This document shows positions 36,284-46,310 of a stretch of DNA of 64,000 nucleotides, one piece after another. Origin of the DNA: an uncultured Pseudomonadota bacterium. GTDB taxonomy: Bacteria; Pseudomonadota; Gammaproteobacteria; Methylococcales; Methylomonadaceae. Position 1 is the first letter of the stretch; every line of letters starts with the position of its first letter. The notes under the pieces were generated by a model that did no database searches, had not been told where the DNA came from, and worked only from the letters and a program-made list of their open reading frames with translations. The position numbers were made by a program, and so were the translations under genes. The DNA lies in the NCBI GenBank assembly GCA_903867225.1, contig CAIPQN010000106.1, forward strand, positions 1 to 64,000, given 5' to 3'.

Positions 36284-39200
36284 TCATTTCATTTTAATTA
36301 GTAAATTCACAAATTCATCTGCTGGAATTGGCTTACTTTTGATGAAACCCTGATAAATATCGCAGCCTTTCAATTTCAAGAAATTCAACTGTTCAACCGT
36401 TTCAACCCCTTCCGCCAAGATTTTAAAGCCTAGCGTTTGACCCATTGAAATAATCGCTGACGTAATCGCCATATCATCTAAGTGGTGCGGAATATCATCA
36501 ATGAAACTTTTATCAATCTTCAACACATCTAACGGAAAACGTTTTAAATAAGACAACGACGAATAGCCTGTGCCGAAATCATCAATGGCTAAATGAATTC
36601 CTAAATCACGCAATTTCGTTAGAATTCCAATAACCACTTCTTGATGTTCCATCAAGCCGCTTTCGGTTAATTCGAGTTCTAACCATTCGGCTGGATAATT
36701 CGTTTCAGCCAAAACAGTGGTGACTAATTCCACCATGTCACAATGTTTAAATTGTGATGGTGATACGTTCACAGCCAAGCGAATTGGGGCAAATCCTGCG
36801 TCAATCCATTCTTTTCCTTGCCGACAAACATCACGCAACACCCATTCTCCGATGCTAATAATTAAGCCTGTTTCTTCAGCAATCGGAATAAATTTATAAG
36901 GCGCAATCAACCCTTCATTCGGTTCTTGCCAACGTACTAAAGCTTCTGCACCAATAATTTTGCCGCTTAAAATATCGACTTGCGCTTGATAATAAACACG
37001 CAATTCACCTTGCTCAATACCGCGTCGCAAACGCGCTTCTAAACTTAATCGTTCGCGTGCTGCCAGCGTTAAACTTTCTGAAAAATAAGCAAAACAACCG
37101 CGCCCATTATCTTTCGCCTGATAAAGTGCAATATCTGCATTATCCATTAACAATTCAGGTGTTCCACCGTGTTGCGGATAAAGCGCAATACCAATACTTG
37201 CACCAATTCGCACGTCATCACTTTGCGTTAATTGAAAGGCTACCGATAAAGCTGCCACAATTTCTGTTGCTACTCTTGCCGCATCGTCTTGATGACTAAT
37301 ATCTTCAAGTAACACTACAAATTCATCGCCACCTAATCGCGCCACCATGTCTGTGTTGCGTAATCGCAAATTAATTCGTTCAGCCACTTGTTTAAGTAAT
37401 TCGTCACCCGCTAAATGCCCTAATGTATCGTTCACATTTTTGAAGCGATCTAAATCCATCATCAGTACCGCGAGTTGCTTTTTTTCACGGAAACACATCG
37501 CAATACTATGATTTAAAGATTCTTCCAATTTACGTCGATTTGCTAACCCAGTCAGTGGATCATAAAACGCTAAACTTTTAATTTTTTCTTCCGCGATTTT
37601 AAATTCCGTAATGTCCACTATCGACGCAACAAAATGTGTCGTTACGTTTTTATCATCTTTAACGGCGGTAATCGTCAGCCATTCGGGATGAATTTCACCA
37701 TTCTTATTACGATCCCAAATTTCACCTTGCCATGAACCGATGCTTTGCAATTTCCCCCACATTTCTTTGTAAAATTCAGCACCGTGACGATTCGATTTTA
37801 AAAAGCTTGGCTTTTTGCCAATCGCTTCTTCTGCGCTGTAACCCGTGATGGTAGTAAACGAATTATTAACACGAATAATCACCGTATTTGCATCAGTAAT
37901 AATAATGCCTTCTTGTGATTCAAACGCAATCGCGGCGATTCGTTGTTCAACTTCAAGTAATTTACGTTTCGTAATGTTTCGCGCAATACCCAAAACGCCA
38001 ACAATGTTGCCATCAATATCATGTAATGGTGTTTTTATAGTTTCTACAACGGCTTGATGTCCATCATCGGCAAACGTAATGCTTTCTTCGGTTACAAAAA
38101 CTTTATTCGTCGCCATGATTTTTTGATCGTATTTCCAGTACGCATCAGCTAATTCTTTACTAACAAAATCGTAATCGGTTTTTCCTATTAAATCAGCTTC
38201 TTTTTCGCCAATATAACGTTCAAATGTTGGATTACAGGACAAATAAACACCGTCTTTGTCTTTGAGCCAAATTAAATCAGGAATGGCTTTAACAAGAGAA
38301 CGTAAATGTGCTTCGTTTGCGTTGTGAATTGCCAATAATTTTTGAAAACTCAATGCCATTGCATTGAAGTTTTCAGCAACTAATGCCAATTCATCCTCAG
38401 TTTCCAAAGTGATTCGAGAAGATAAATTGCCATCGGCAAATTTCTGTGCGGAATTCGCCAAAGAACGGATATTTCCCATCATGGCGTAATAAATTCCAAT
38501 GAAGAAATACTGCGCGATAATGAAAAGTAAAAATGCGCTGCCAATACTTTTTAAAAGTGATTTTTTAGCGTGCTGAATGCGATTTCCAAGTAAGGATTCT
38601 AATGCAGGTAATAAAACATCATTACTTTGTGCATAAATTTTATCGGTAGCACGAACATGCAACACAAAAAAATCGGTAGGTGAAAGTTTAAAGCGTTCCG
38701 ATAAAATATCGGCATTGACGGCATTGGTGATTTGCAAAACATTTCGCAAAATTTCTTTTGTGGAACTAATCATCACCGATTGCATATCGAGATTTGCCCG
38801 CCCTGTTTTTTCAAGGCTTAAATCAACCATTGATAGGCTTTCATTTAGTTCGGCAATTAACACGATGATGTCATTCTTTTGATGCTCGGATAATTGTTTG
38901 TTGGTTAACGTCGAAGCACTAAGCGCGTGTAATTGCCCCAATTTTTCTAACACATCAGGTACTTTGTTAATTATGGTATCCGTTAAATAATGTGTATCCG
39001 TTCCCGCATCAAACGTTAGCGCGTAATAATCCGCAACCGTTTCTTTGAATTGCTGAAATTGATTCAAGATTTCAACATGAGCCGCTAGATTTTGTTCATC
39101 TGTCCACGCGTCGCTTTTGATTTTTACACCATGCCAATTTGTTTTAATGGCACGCCAGTCTCTATTTAATCGCGTGTCATCGGGTTTAAGCAACGTGTCA

Positions 39201-39526
39201 TAAGGCAAACCATTGTCGACAAGCGTCATTTTTTCAGTCAATTTACTTTCAGCATTTTCTTGTTGATTACGTCGAAACGAATCGTGTGGCAAAGTAGTTA
39301 CATTTTGATATTGCTGAATAGTTTGCATCGTTTGTGACAATGGCTTAATCAGTTTAATACCTTGTAATTCACGATCAGTGGAATAAATGACTTGCGAAAA
39401 ATTGCTGTACAAACTGAAAAACATCACAACGATGGCAATAAGATAAATTAATCCCAACACCATAAATTTTTTGGTGTAGCCCAGTTTATTCATCAAAGCA
39501 ATAGCGGGTAAAAACAAGCCTCTCAT
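36284..39526 (-). CDS. Membrane sensor protein HAMP-PAS-PAS-GGDEF-EAL
   Basis: A 1080-residue c-di-GMP enzyme. One membrane segment near 20-42, a helical periplasmic region to about 330, a second membrane segment about 333-352, a HAMP domain, two PAS domains (about 405-530 and 535-655), GGDEF (intact motif RLGGDEFVVLLED near 727) and EAL (intact GAEALVRW near 858, plus DDFGTGYSSLSYL and AEGVETVEQL). Both catalytic motifs are preserved, so synthase and phosphodiesterase activities are both possible. It converges on the HD-GYP gene across a shared terminator. Its ligand is unknown. Confidence 0.92.
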   Translation of the reverse strand: MRGLFLPAIALMNKLGYTKKFMVLGLIYLIAIVVMFFSLYSNFSQVIYSTDRELQGIKLIKPLSQTMQTIQQYQNVTTLPHDSFRRNQQENAESKLTEKMTLVDNGLPYDTLLKPDDTRLNRDWRAIKTNWHGVKIKSDAWTDEQNLAAHVEILNQFQQFKETVADYYALTFDAGTDTHYLTDTIINKVPDVLEKLGQLHALSASTLTNKQLSEHQKNDIIVLIAELNESLSMVDLSLEKTGRANLDMQSVMISSTKEILRNVLQITNAVNADILSERFKLSPTDFFVLHVRATDKIYAQSNDVLLPALESLLGNRIQHAKKSLLKSIGSAFLLFIIAQYFFIGIYYAMMGNIRSLANSAQKFADGNLSSRITLETEDELALVAENFNAMALSFQKLLAIHNANEAHLRSLVKAIPDLIWLKDKDGVYLSCNPTFERYIGEKEADLIGKTDYDFVSKELADAYWKYDQKIMATNKVFVTEESITFADDGHQAVVETIKTPLHDIDGNIVGVLGIARNITKRKLLEVEQRIAAIAFESQEGIIITDANTVIIRVNNSFTTITGYSAEEAIGKKPSFLKSNRHGAEFYKEMWGKLQSIGSWQGEIWDRNKNGEIHPEWLTITAVKDDKNVTTHFVASIVDITEFKIAEEKIKSLAFYDPLTGLANRRKLEESLNHSIAMCFREKKQLAVLMMDLDRFKNVNDTLGHLAGDELLKQVAERINLRLRNTDMVARLGGDEFVVLLEDISHQDDAARVATEIVAALSVAFQLTQSDDVRIGASIGIALYPQHGGTPELLMDNADIALYQAKDNGRGCFAYFSESLTLAARERLSLEARLRRGIEQGELRVYYQAQVDILSGKIIGAEALVRWQEPNEGLIAPYKFIPIAEETGLIISIGEWVLRDVCRQGKEWIDAGFAPIRLAVNVSPSQFKHCDMVELVTTVLAETNYPAEWLELELTESGLMEHQEVVIGILTKLRDLGIHLAIDDFGTGYSSLSYLKRFPLDVLKIDKSFIDDIPHHLDDMAITSAIISMGQTLGFKILAEGVETVEQLNFLKLKGCDIYQGFIKSKPIPADEFVNLLIKMK

Positions 39527-39600
39527 GCAGTATCCTTTTCACATTGTTATATTTTTAGCATCTCTCATAATGATAACAGATGCGAATTTAGCCGCGCATA

Positions 39601-39626
39601 AAAAACCGCCAAAAAAGGCGGTTTTT
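39601..39626. terminator. Intrinsic terminator downstream of the OmpA-like gene
   Basis: Stem AAAAACCGCC / GGCGGTTTTT (39601-39610 with 39617-39626) with a six-A loop. On the minus strand it ends in a U-run and follows the ompA-like gene after 25 bases; the GGDEF-EAL gene starts beyond it, so that gene needs its own promoter within 39527-39600. Confidence 0.9.
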
Positions 39627-39651
39627 ATTTAACGAAGATTCCTCAATGGAA

Positions 39652-40731
39652 TTATTGAATCCAAATCAATTCAACACGACGATTACGTTCTTTTCCAGTT
39701 TCGCTGCTGTTGTCGGCAATTGGTTGGCTTTCACCATAACCGTGAGCTGTTAATTTGTTTGAAACGCCTTTTAGTTTCAAATAATTAGCAACAGATTGAG
39801 AGCGTTTTTGTGAAAGTCGCAAATTATATGTGTCTGATCCTTCGCTGCTGGTGTGACCTTGAACCTCTAAATCATTTTTTTGTGGATAAGCAATCAAACT
39901 TTTTGCTACACCGTCCAAAATGACTTTTGCATTTTGAGTTAATTCGGCTGAATCGTATTTGAATTGCACGCCTTTAATTTCCAAACTAATTGGACAACCG
40001 TGAGCATCAACTTTCGCGCCAGTAATTGTTCCAGGACATTGATCTAAACAGTTATTTACGCCATCATTATCATCGTCACGAGTTGAACAATCAGGTACAG
40101 GAGTTGGACGAACAACAGGTAATTCAATTTTAGGCTGTGGCTTTTCTGCTTTTTCACCTAAAGGAATGACAAAACCAACGTTGACAATCATTTCATTAAA
40201 ATCACTGCTTGTTGAATTATTGGCAAATGCGTTTGAATTATTGTTGCTGAAATTATTGTTGTAACGGTAACGCACGTCGCTTCGTAAGAAGAAACCTTCA
40301 CAAATTTCATAAGTTGCACCCAAACCCGCTTCACCGATAAAACCAATTTTGTCACCGTTTGGCATACTGGTACTTGCTGCACCTGCGCCAATAACTGCAT
40401 ACGGCGAGTATTTGTCACGGAAGAAATAGTATTGCAAATCTGCTGTTCCGCCTGCCATATTCGTGTTGCCAGAATTCATACCGAATGCCGAAGATGTTCT
40501 ACCGTAATCTTGATAAAAACCTTTCAATTCAACATTAAAGTGTTCATCCAGCATTTTACCGACTGCTAAACCACCACCCCAACCGTCACTGCTGTTACGA
40601 TTTTCATCGGTTAAAACAAATGAACCATAAGGCGCAACATACCAACGTGTATCAACATCGTTATTTGCTTGCGCTAAAACTGGTATCATTAAAGTGGCTA
40701 AAGCCGCCGCTGTGAGTGTTTTTTTAATCAT
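39652..40731 (-). CDS. OmpA-family outer-membrane protein
   Basis: A 359-residue protein. A signal peptide (cut after PVLAQA, about residue 22), an 8-strand-type N-terminal barrel to about 200, a Pro-rich link with a short calcium-type repeat (DDDNDGVNNCLDQCPGT) and a C-terminal OmpA peptidoglycan-binding domain (EVQGHTSSEGSDTYNLRLSQKR). It anchors the outer membrane to peptidoglycan. It lies alone, with a strong terminator after it. Confidence 0.93.
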   Translation of the reverse strand: MIKKTLTAAALATLMIPVLAQANNDVDTRWYVAPYGSFVLTDENRNSSDGWGGGLAVGKMLDEHFNVELKGFYQDYGRTSSAFGMNSGNTNMAGGTADLQYYFFRDKYSPYAVIGAGAASTSMPNGDKIGFIGEAGLGATYEICEGFFLRSDVRYRYNNNFSNNNSNAFANNSTSSDFNEMIVNVGFVIPLGEKAEKPQPKIELPVVRPTPVPDCSTRDDDNDGVNNCLDQCPGTITGAKVDAHGCPISLEIKGVQFKYDSAELTQNAKVILDGVAKSLIAYPQKNDLEVQGHTSSEGSDTYNLRLSQKRSQSVANYLKLKGVSNKLTAHGYGESQPIADNSSETGKERNRRVELIWIQ

Positions 40732-40749
40732 GTTGTTTCCTCATTATTT

Positions 40750-41298
40750 TTAAAATAAACCTAACTGCACTTGCGCCACTTCAGACATCATTTCGCGTGA
40801 CCATGGTGGATCGAGTACGATTTCAACATTCACACTCGCTACACTTGCTAAGGCTTTAATACCTTTTTCAACATCGCTTTGAATGACGGGTCCCATGCCA
40901 CAACCTGGTGCAGTGAGTGTCATCATAACATGAACATGGTAGTGGTCTTCGGCAACAGGATTCACTGCACAACTATAAATCAATCCTAAGTCCACCACAT
41001 TGACAGGAATTTCTGGATCATAAACTGTTTTCATCACCGCCCAACAGTTTTGCTCAATCGCTTGTGCAGAATTTTCGCTAACTAATGTTGCCGAATGATG
41101 CTCTTTTTTGCCTAGCGCATCGGCATCTTTGCCAGCAATCCGAACCAAATGCCCATAAGGCGTAAGCACCGTAAAATTATCGCCCAATGCTTGATGTAGT
41201 GTGACGATTTCACCCGCATTTAATTTACCAATATGCCCATCAGGAATCGTAATAATATCTACGTCGCGGGTTAACGTTATGCTTTCTTTTGCAGCCAT
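40750..41298 (-). CDS. sufT: Putative iron-sulfur assembly protein SufT (DUF59/MIP18 family)
   Basis: A 182-residue SufT-type protein. The N-terminal 85 residues are the SufT-specific extension with PDGHIGKLNAGE; the C-terminal MIP18/DUF59 domain has the motif VYDPEIPVNVVDLGLIY and the conserved Cys in LTAPGCGMGPVI. SufT acts in maturation of Fe-S proteins. There is no suf operon next to it in this window. It lies 6 bases after the SDR gene and is probably the last gene of the ubiG-gph-SDR-sufT run. Confidence 0.88.
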   Translation of the reverse strand: MAAKESITLTRDVDIITIPDGHIGKLNAGEIVTLHQALGDNFTVLTPYGHLVRIAGKDADALGKKEHHSATLVSENSAQAIEQNCWAVMKTVYDPEIPVNVVDLGLIYSCAVNPVAEDHYHVHVMMTLTAPGCGMGPVIQSDVEKGIKALASVASVNVEIVLDPPWSREMMSEVAQVQLGLF

Positions 41299-41304
41299 AA
41301 TTTT

Positions 41305-42036
41305 CTAAAGTTCCAAATTTAAAATTTCTGCGTCTATATCTTTTCCCGTGACGGTCAATCGATCGCTGAATAAATATTCATAAAGCGGAGCGAGCGAATC
41401 CATTGTGGGAAGTTTTGTTTTATCTTCGGCAGGGTGAGAGCGTTTGCGTAAGGGTGAATCAATAGGGTTAGGAATTAAGACATTCACGAAAATTTTCCCA
41501 GAGCTTTCAAATTCATCAGCCAAAATGTGTGCTAATCCTTCCATTGCAATTTTTGAAACGCCATAAGCTCCACCGTAAGCAGTCCCGTGACAAGCAGATG
41601 AATCAGAGGTAAAGACAATCGAAGCGCGTGCTGCTTTTTGCATCACAGGTAAAAGGACGCGAGTTAACAAAAATGGTGCATTTAAATTCACATTTAACGT
41701 GTGTCCCCACGCTTTTGTACTGTGTTGAATTAAAGGTGTGAAAGAACTGAATTCAACAGCAGAATGTAACAAACCGTGTAACGCGCCATATTTTTCGTTG
41801 ATACATTGTGCAAGTTCTTCATAATCATTTTCAGTCGCGCCCGCTAAATCAAACGGATACATAATCGGTTCAACGCCGCCTTCCGTTAAAATTTTGTCGT
41901 AAATAATTTCGAGTTTAGGCAAATTTTTATCGAGCAAAATAATTTGTGCGCCCAATTTTGCCAATGTTAATGCGGCTGTTGAACCCAAACCACCTGCTGC
42001 GCCCGTGATTAAAATAACATGATTTTTTAGTGACAT
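41305..42036 (-). CDS. Short-chain dehydrogenase (YciK-like)
   Basis: A 243-residue SDR: cofactor motif TGAAGGLGSTAALTLA, the NVNLNAPFLLTR segment and the catalytic YGGAYGVSK with Tyr-x-x-x-Lys preceded by the catalytic Ser of SDSSACHG. It resembles YciK of gammaproteobacteria, whose substrate is unknown. ATG 42036 is chosen; an open frame runs back into gph but without homology. It overlaps gph by 10 bases, so the pair is coupled. The gph-SDR pair following ubiG is a recurring gammaproteobacterial order. Confidence 0.88.
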   Translation of the reverse strand: MSLKNHVILITGAAGGLGSTAALTLAKLGAQIILLDKNLPKLEIIYDKILTEGGVEPIMYPFDLAGATENDYEELAQCINEKYGALHGLLHSAVEFSSFTPLIQHSTKAWGHTLNVNLNAPFLLTRVLLPVMQKAARASIVFTSDSSACHGTAYGGAYGVSKIAMEGLAHILADEFESSGKIFVNVLIPNPIDSPLRKRSHPAEDKTKLPTMDSLAPLYEYLFSDRLTVTGKDIDAEILNLEL

Positions 42037-42695
42037 AATGCGTTCTCCAACCAAGTGAGCAAATGTTGTGGGGAATGAATCAGCGCATTTGCCCCCCAAT
42101 TTTCGGGATTGTCATTTGCTTGCAAATAACCGTAAGTTGCAGCGAGCGTGTACATTTCAGCATTTTTTCCTGCCAAAATATCGTGCGCGGCATCGCCAAT
42201 ATAAACACATTCCGCCACTGAAACATTCACACGCTTACACGCTTCTAAAAGTGGAGCGGGATGCGGTTTTGGATTCGGCGTGGTATCACCACAAATTACA
42301 CACGCGGCACGATTTTGAAGTTCTAAAGCCCGAATTAGCGGTAGCGCAAAACGTTCACGTTTATTGGTTACAATTCCCCAAGATAGATTTCGTGTTTCGA
42401 TGAAATTCAGCACGTCCAACATACCCTCAAAAAATTGGCTATGTCGCGCAATGTTAGCTTCATATTCATTTAGCATTGTAGTTAAAATGGCGGCATGAAT
42501 TTCATCGTCAATCGCTTCTTTAAGACTCGCGTTAATCATCGCAATCGCCCCAAATGAAACGTGTGGTTTAACGTATTCAGCGGCAACAGGTGAAAAATCG
42601 TGGTGTGTCAAAGCGGAATTTAAACAGGCAATTAAATCAGGCGCGGTATCAACCAACGTGCCATCTAAATCAAATAAAACGCAGGATAATTTCAT
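42027..42695 (-). CDS. gph: Phosphoglycolate phosphatase (HAD family)
   Basis: A 222-residue HAD hydrolase: motif I VLFDLDGTLVDTAPDL, motif II SWGIVTNKR, motif III Lys in PKPHPAPLL, motif IV YIGDAAHDILAGKNAEM. It dephosphorylates 2-phosphoglycolate, relevant to glycolate/glyoxylate handling together with the reductase at 6700-7671. It overlaps ubiG by 1 base and the SDR gene by 10. Confidence 0.92.
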   Translation of the reverse strand: MKLSCVLFDLDGTLVDTAPDLIACLNSALTHHDFSPVAAEYVKPHVSFGAIAMINASLKEAIDDEIHAAILTTMLNEYEANIARHSQFFEGMLDVLNFIETRNLSWGIVTNKRERFALPLIRALELQNRAACVICGDTTPNPKPHPAPLLEACKRVNVSVAECVYIGDAAHDILAGKNAEMYTLAATYGYLQANDNPENWGANALIHSPQHLLTWLENALCH

Positions 42696-43399
42696 TAGGC
42701 GATTTTTTTGAAAGCCGCGATATAATTAACATCAACATCTTTACCGAGTGAAAAGTGTTGCGTAAGCGGATTGTACTCAATGCCAATGATGCCTTGAAGT
42801 TCTAAACCCACAGCACGAGCAGTTTGACTAAGTTCCGATGGTTTGATGAACGTTTTATATTCGTGCGTGCCTTTAGGTACCATTTGCAAAACATATTCAG
42901 CGGCAACAATCGCTAACAAAAAGGCTTTCGGTTTACGGTTTAATGTTGAGAAAAAAACCATACCGTCGGATTTAACTAATTTCGCACACGCAGCCACAAT
43001 TGAACCTGCATCGGGGACGTGTTCCAACATTTCCATACACGTCACGAAATCAAAACTTTCAGGCTGTTCTTCAGCAAGTTTTTCAACCGCAATTTTTTGA
43101 TAATTCACCGACGCTGTTTCGGTTTCTAAAGCGTGTAATTCTGCGACATCAATCAAATCGTGACTTAAATCAATGCCAAGAGCATTTACGCCCAATTGCG
43201 CCAAAGCTTCGGTCAAAATACCACCACCGCAACCTACATCAACGGCACGCTTGCCCGCGATTGATAGATATTCTTGAATGAACTTTAAACGAAGTGGATT
43301 TACAGCGTGTAAGGTTTTAAATTCACCTTGTTTATCCCACCAAAGTTCTGCCATTGAGCCAAATTTGTGAATTTCGTGAGCGTGTACGTTATCAGTCAT
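42695..43399 (-). CDS. ubiG: Ubiquinone biosynthesis O-methyltransferase UbiG
   Basis: A 234-residue class I SAM methyltransferase with the UbiG signature: FGSMAELWWDKQGEFKTLHA-like start, SAM motif AVDVGCGGGILTEALAQ, FVTCMEMLEHVPD and STLNRKPKAFLLAIVAAEY. UbiG performs both O-methylations in ubiquinone synthesis. It is first in the ubiG-gph-SDR-sufT operon. Confidence 0.95.
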   Translation of the reverse strand: MTDNVHAHEIHKFGSMAELWWDKQGEFKTLHAVNPLRLKFIQEYLSIAGKRAVDVGCGGGILTEALAQLGVNALGIDLSHDLIDVAELHALETETASVNYQKIAVEKLAEEQPESFDFVTCMEMLEHVPDAGSIVAACAKLVKSDGMVFFSTLNRKPKAFLLAIVAAEYVLQMVPKGTHEYKTFIKPSELSQTARAVGLELQGIIGIEYNPLTQHFSLGKDVDVNYIAAFKKIA

Positions 43400-43503
43400 T
43401 TTTGTTAATTCGAGTTCGTGTGAAAAGTGTTGATAGTCTACCGCATTAGTAGGTTATTCGTCATGCCTACAAATGGTACTTTTAAACTATAATAACGCAG
43501 TTA

Positions 43504-43635
43504 TTAATCTTCATCATCAGAATAAGGTTGTGATTTAATGCCTGTTGGAAGTTTGTGACTGTTTGCGGAACGTAACAAAATCAACAGCCCACCGACAACA
43601 AATAATACGATAACAACAAAAATTAGAACGCCCAT
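43504..43635 (-). CDS. Small single-span membrane protein (DUF2897-like), 43 residues
   Basis: ATG 43635 has GGAG about 8 bases upstream and gives a 43-residue protein: one strongly hydrophobic helix (VLIFVVIVLFVVGGLLILL) followed by a polar tail ending in acidic residues (SDDED). The longer frame to 43686 lacks a ribosome site. The size and layout resemble DUF2897 proteins, which have no known function. It lies upstream of ubiG on the same strand, separated by 104 bases. Confidence 0.7.
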   Translation of the reverse strand: MGVLIFVVIVLFVVGGLLILLRSANSHKLPTGIKSQPYSDDED

Positions 43636-43793
43636 TTGATTCTCCAATTTAAAAATGTAGGTCAAACAAAGTAAAAAAGTTATCAACTATAAACTTTTTC
43701 ATAATTTCAGCGAATGCAAAATCAGTCACACCGCTAATGATTCGTTATAATGCCCGCACCTTTTACTTTTCACCTAAATTATAAAAATAAAAA

Positions 43794-44324
43794 ATGTTTG
43801 AAATTGAATACGAATTCCGCGAAGACGACTTAATCCACTTCAATGAAGTGCAATTTACCCGTAATGAAGACATCCAAAGTAATATCCGCAAAAACCGTTG
43901 GCTTGTACCCGCTGTAATGGGATTGATTGGTGGTTTTTATTATTTTTATTATGGCGACAAAAATTCTGCGGCGTACATTGTCGTAATCGCTGCACTTTGG
44001 GGTTGGTTATCGCCGAAAGTTATGATGCTCGATTTGCGTCGCCAAATTCTTGCAAATTACACTTACAAAGAAAAAAATGCGATGTTCGGTACTTACACAC
44101 TCACAATGGACCCTGCACAAGCCCAGTATCTATTGGAAAAATCGCCCAGCGGTAAGCACAAAATGTTGTGGTCAGATTTAGTGCGAGTCGAATACAGCAA
44201 GCATTATGTTTATATTTATATTAGTTTAAGCACCGCTTTAGTCATTCCTCGCGAAACTGTAAAAAGTGGCGATTTGGCGGCATTTGCTAAACAAGCTGAA
44301 CAAATGATTGATCGAGCGGCGTAA
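43794..44324 (+). CDS. YcxB-like membrane protein
   Basis: A 176-residue protein with a soluble N-terminus (FEIEYEFREDDLIHFNEVQF), two adjacent membrane segments at about 40-55 and 60-78, and a C-terminal soluble domain with a YcxB-like pattern (LLWSDLVRVEYSKHYVYIYIS and VIPRETVKSGD). The family is uncharacterised. It starts a strand switch and lies 6 bases before the ABC-F gene, so both are probably transcribed together. A TATAAT-like element lies about 45 bases upstream. Confidence 0.8.
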   Translation: MFEIEYEFREDDLIHFNEVQFTRNEDIQSNIRKNRWLVPAVMGLIGGFYYFYYGDKNSAAYIVVIAALWGWLSPKVMMLDLRRQILANYTYKEKNAMFGTYTLTMDPAQAQYLLEKSPSGKHKMLWSDLVRVEYSKHYVYIYISLSTALVIPRETVKSGDLAAFAKQAEQMIDRAA

Positions 44325-44330
44325 CCAAAA

Positions 44331-46232
44331 ATGCTTAATTTTAGAAACATCACGCTTCGACGCGGCACACGAGTTTTATTTTCAAACGCTTCTTTTACGT
44401 TGCACAACGGACAAAAAATTGGTTTTACTGGCGCGAATGGTGCGGGAAAATCCAGTTTGTTTGCGATGGTAAAAAATGAACTTCATGCAGACGAAGGCGA
44501 TTTCACCATGCCGCCCAATTTAGCGGTCGCTCACGTCGCACAAGAAATGCCTGCGGTCGAATGTTCTGCGCTCGATTACGTTATGGATGGCGACGTAGAA
44601 TTGCGCCAACTTCAAAAACAATTAGACATCGCGGAACAAGCGCACGATGGTTTAAAACAAGCTGAATTGCACGCCGCGTTAGATGTGATTGGTGGTTATA
44701 GCGCGAATTCTCGGGCTGCACGTTTACTTGATGGTTTAGGTTTTACCGCCCCAAAAATGGAAAATTCCGTCAGTTCTTTTTCGGGCGGTTGGCGGATGCG
44801 GTTGAATTTAGCGCAAGCGTTAATGTGTCGTTCGGATGTTTTGTTACTCGACGAACCCACGAATCATTTGGACTTAGACGCAGTTTTATGGTTGCAAGAT
44901 TGGCTTGGTCATTACGCGGGAACATTGTTATTGATTTCGCATGACCGTGATTTTCTCGACACAATTACCGACCACATTGTTCACATTGAACAAGGGCAAG
45001 CTGAAATTTATACGGGAAATTATTCCGCATTTGAACGAATGCGAGCCGAAAAATTAGCACAACAACAATCTTCTTATCAAAAACAACAGCGCGAAATTGC
45101 TCACATTCAAAGTTTTGTGACCCGATTCAAAGCGCAAGCCACAAAAGCCCGCCAAGCGCAAAGTCGCATTAAAGCGTTAGAACGGATGGAATTGATTTCG
45201 ATGGCGCACGTTGATTCGCCGTTTAATTTCACGTTCTCTGCTCCGAAAAAAATGCCAAATCCATTATTGTCGCTGGACGACGTAACGATTGGTTATGACC
45301 AAAAGGTGATTTTACCGAACGTAACTTTGACGATTGCCGCTGGTGACAGAATCGGGTTACTTGGTTCAAACGGCGCGGGAAAATCCAGTTTATTAAAAAC
45401 TTTAGCAGGCACATTGCCGCTTTTGTCGGGTAAACGTTTAGAAGCGGATGCACTGAATATGGGTTATTTCGCTCAACACCAGCTTGAACAATTACACCTC
45501 GATGAAAGTCCACTTTGGCATTTTCAACAAATTGATAAACAAGCGACTGAAAAAGAATTGCGTAATTTTTTGGGCGGGTTTGATTTTTGTGGCGATAAAG
45601 TTATTGAAAAAGTTCAACCCTTTTCAGGTGGCGAAAAAGCGCGATTGGTTTTAGCGTTAATTGTTTATAAAAATCCGAATTTGTTGTTGCTCGACGAACC
45701 GACAAATCATTTAGATTTAGATATGTGTCATGCGTTGAGTGTCGCATTACAAGATTTTCAAGGCGCGATGGTTGTCGTGTCGCATGACAGACATTTACTG
45801 CGTTCGGTAACAGATACGTTGCTTTTAGTTGCAGATGAAAAGGTGGTTCCATTTGATGGTGATTTAGACGATTACCGCGCTTGGTTGACTGAACAAAAAC
45901 GAAATAATGAAGCACAAAATCAACCTGAAAAAGCTGACAATGTTTCTCGTAAAGACCAACGTAAATTGGATGCCGAACGTCGTCAAAAACAAAAACCGTT
46001 GCTTGACGCATTAAAAAAAGCTGAAGCAACAATGGAAAAATATCACGTCGAACAACGTGATTTAGAAACACAATTAGCGGATGAAAAAATTTATGCTGAC
46101 AGCGAAAAAGCCCGTTTAAAAACAGTTTTAGAACGAAAAGCACAAATTGATAAATTATTGGAAGATGCTGAAATGATTTGGTTAGAGTTACAAGAACAAG
46201 TTGATTTATCGTCAACTAACATGGACTCGTAA
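44331..46232 (+). CDS. yheS: ABC-F family ATPase (YheS-type)
   Basis: A 633-residue soluble protein with two ABC ATPase domains and no membrane segment. Walker A motifs TGANGAGKSSLF and LGSNGAGKSSLL, signatures SSFSGGWRMRLNLAQAL and QPFSGGEKARLVLAL, and Walker B LLLDEPTNHLDLD in both halves. The interdomain linker (about 230-300) is basic and helical, and a C-terminal coiled coil spans about 525-630. ABC-F proteins act on ribosomes to resolve stalled translation. The C-terminal coil is typical of YheS/Uup; YheS is preferred by domain order and start sequence. Confidence 0.92.
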   Translation: MLNFRNITLRRGTRVLFSNASFTLHNGQKIGFTGANGAGKSSLFAMVKNELHADEGDFTMPPNLAVAHVAQEMPAVECSALDYVMDGDVELRQLQKQLDIAEQAHDGLKQAELHAALDVIGGYSANSRAARLLDGLGFTAPKMENSVSSFSGGWRMRLNLAQALMCRSDVLLLDEPTNHLDLDAVLWLQDWLGHYAGTLLLISHDRDFLDTITDHIVHIEQGQAEIYTGNYSAFERMRAEKLAQQQSSYQKQQREIAHIQSFVTRFKAQATKARQAQSRIKALERMELISMAHVDSPFNFTFSAPKKMPNPLLSLDDVTIGYDQKVILPNVTLTIAAGDRIGLLGSNGAGKSSLLKTLAGTLPLLSGKRLEADALNMGYFAQHQLEQLHLDESPLWHFQQIDKQATEKELRNFLGGFDFCGDKVIEKVQPFSGGEKARLVLALIVYKNPNLLLLDEPTNHLDLDMCHALSVALQDFQGAMVVVSHDRHLLRSVTDTLLLVADEKVVPFDGDLDDYRAWLTEQKRNNEAQNQPEKADNVSRKDQRKLDAERRQKQKPLLDALKKAEATMEKYHVEQRDLETQLADEKIYADSEKARLKTVLERKAQIDKLLEDAEMIWLELQEQVDLSSTNMDS

Positions 46233-46310
46233 CAACGAAATTACACGTCATTCTAAGAAATCCGTAAAATAGTCACCTTAACGAAAACTTCCCTTGCTCC
46301 TTCTAAAATT

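Noticed and set aside
45601-46215. A 204-codon minus-strand frame
   Set aside because: Antisense to the yheS ABC-F gene, with no ribosome site or recognisable domain.
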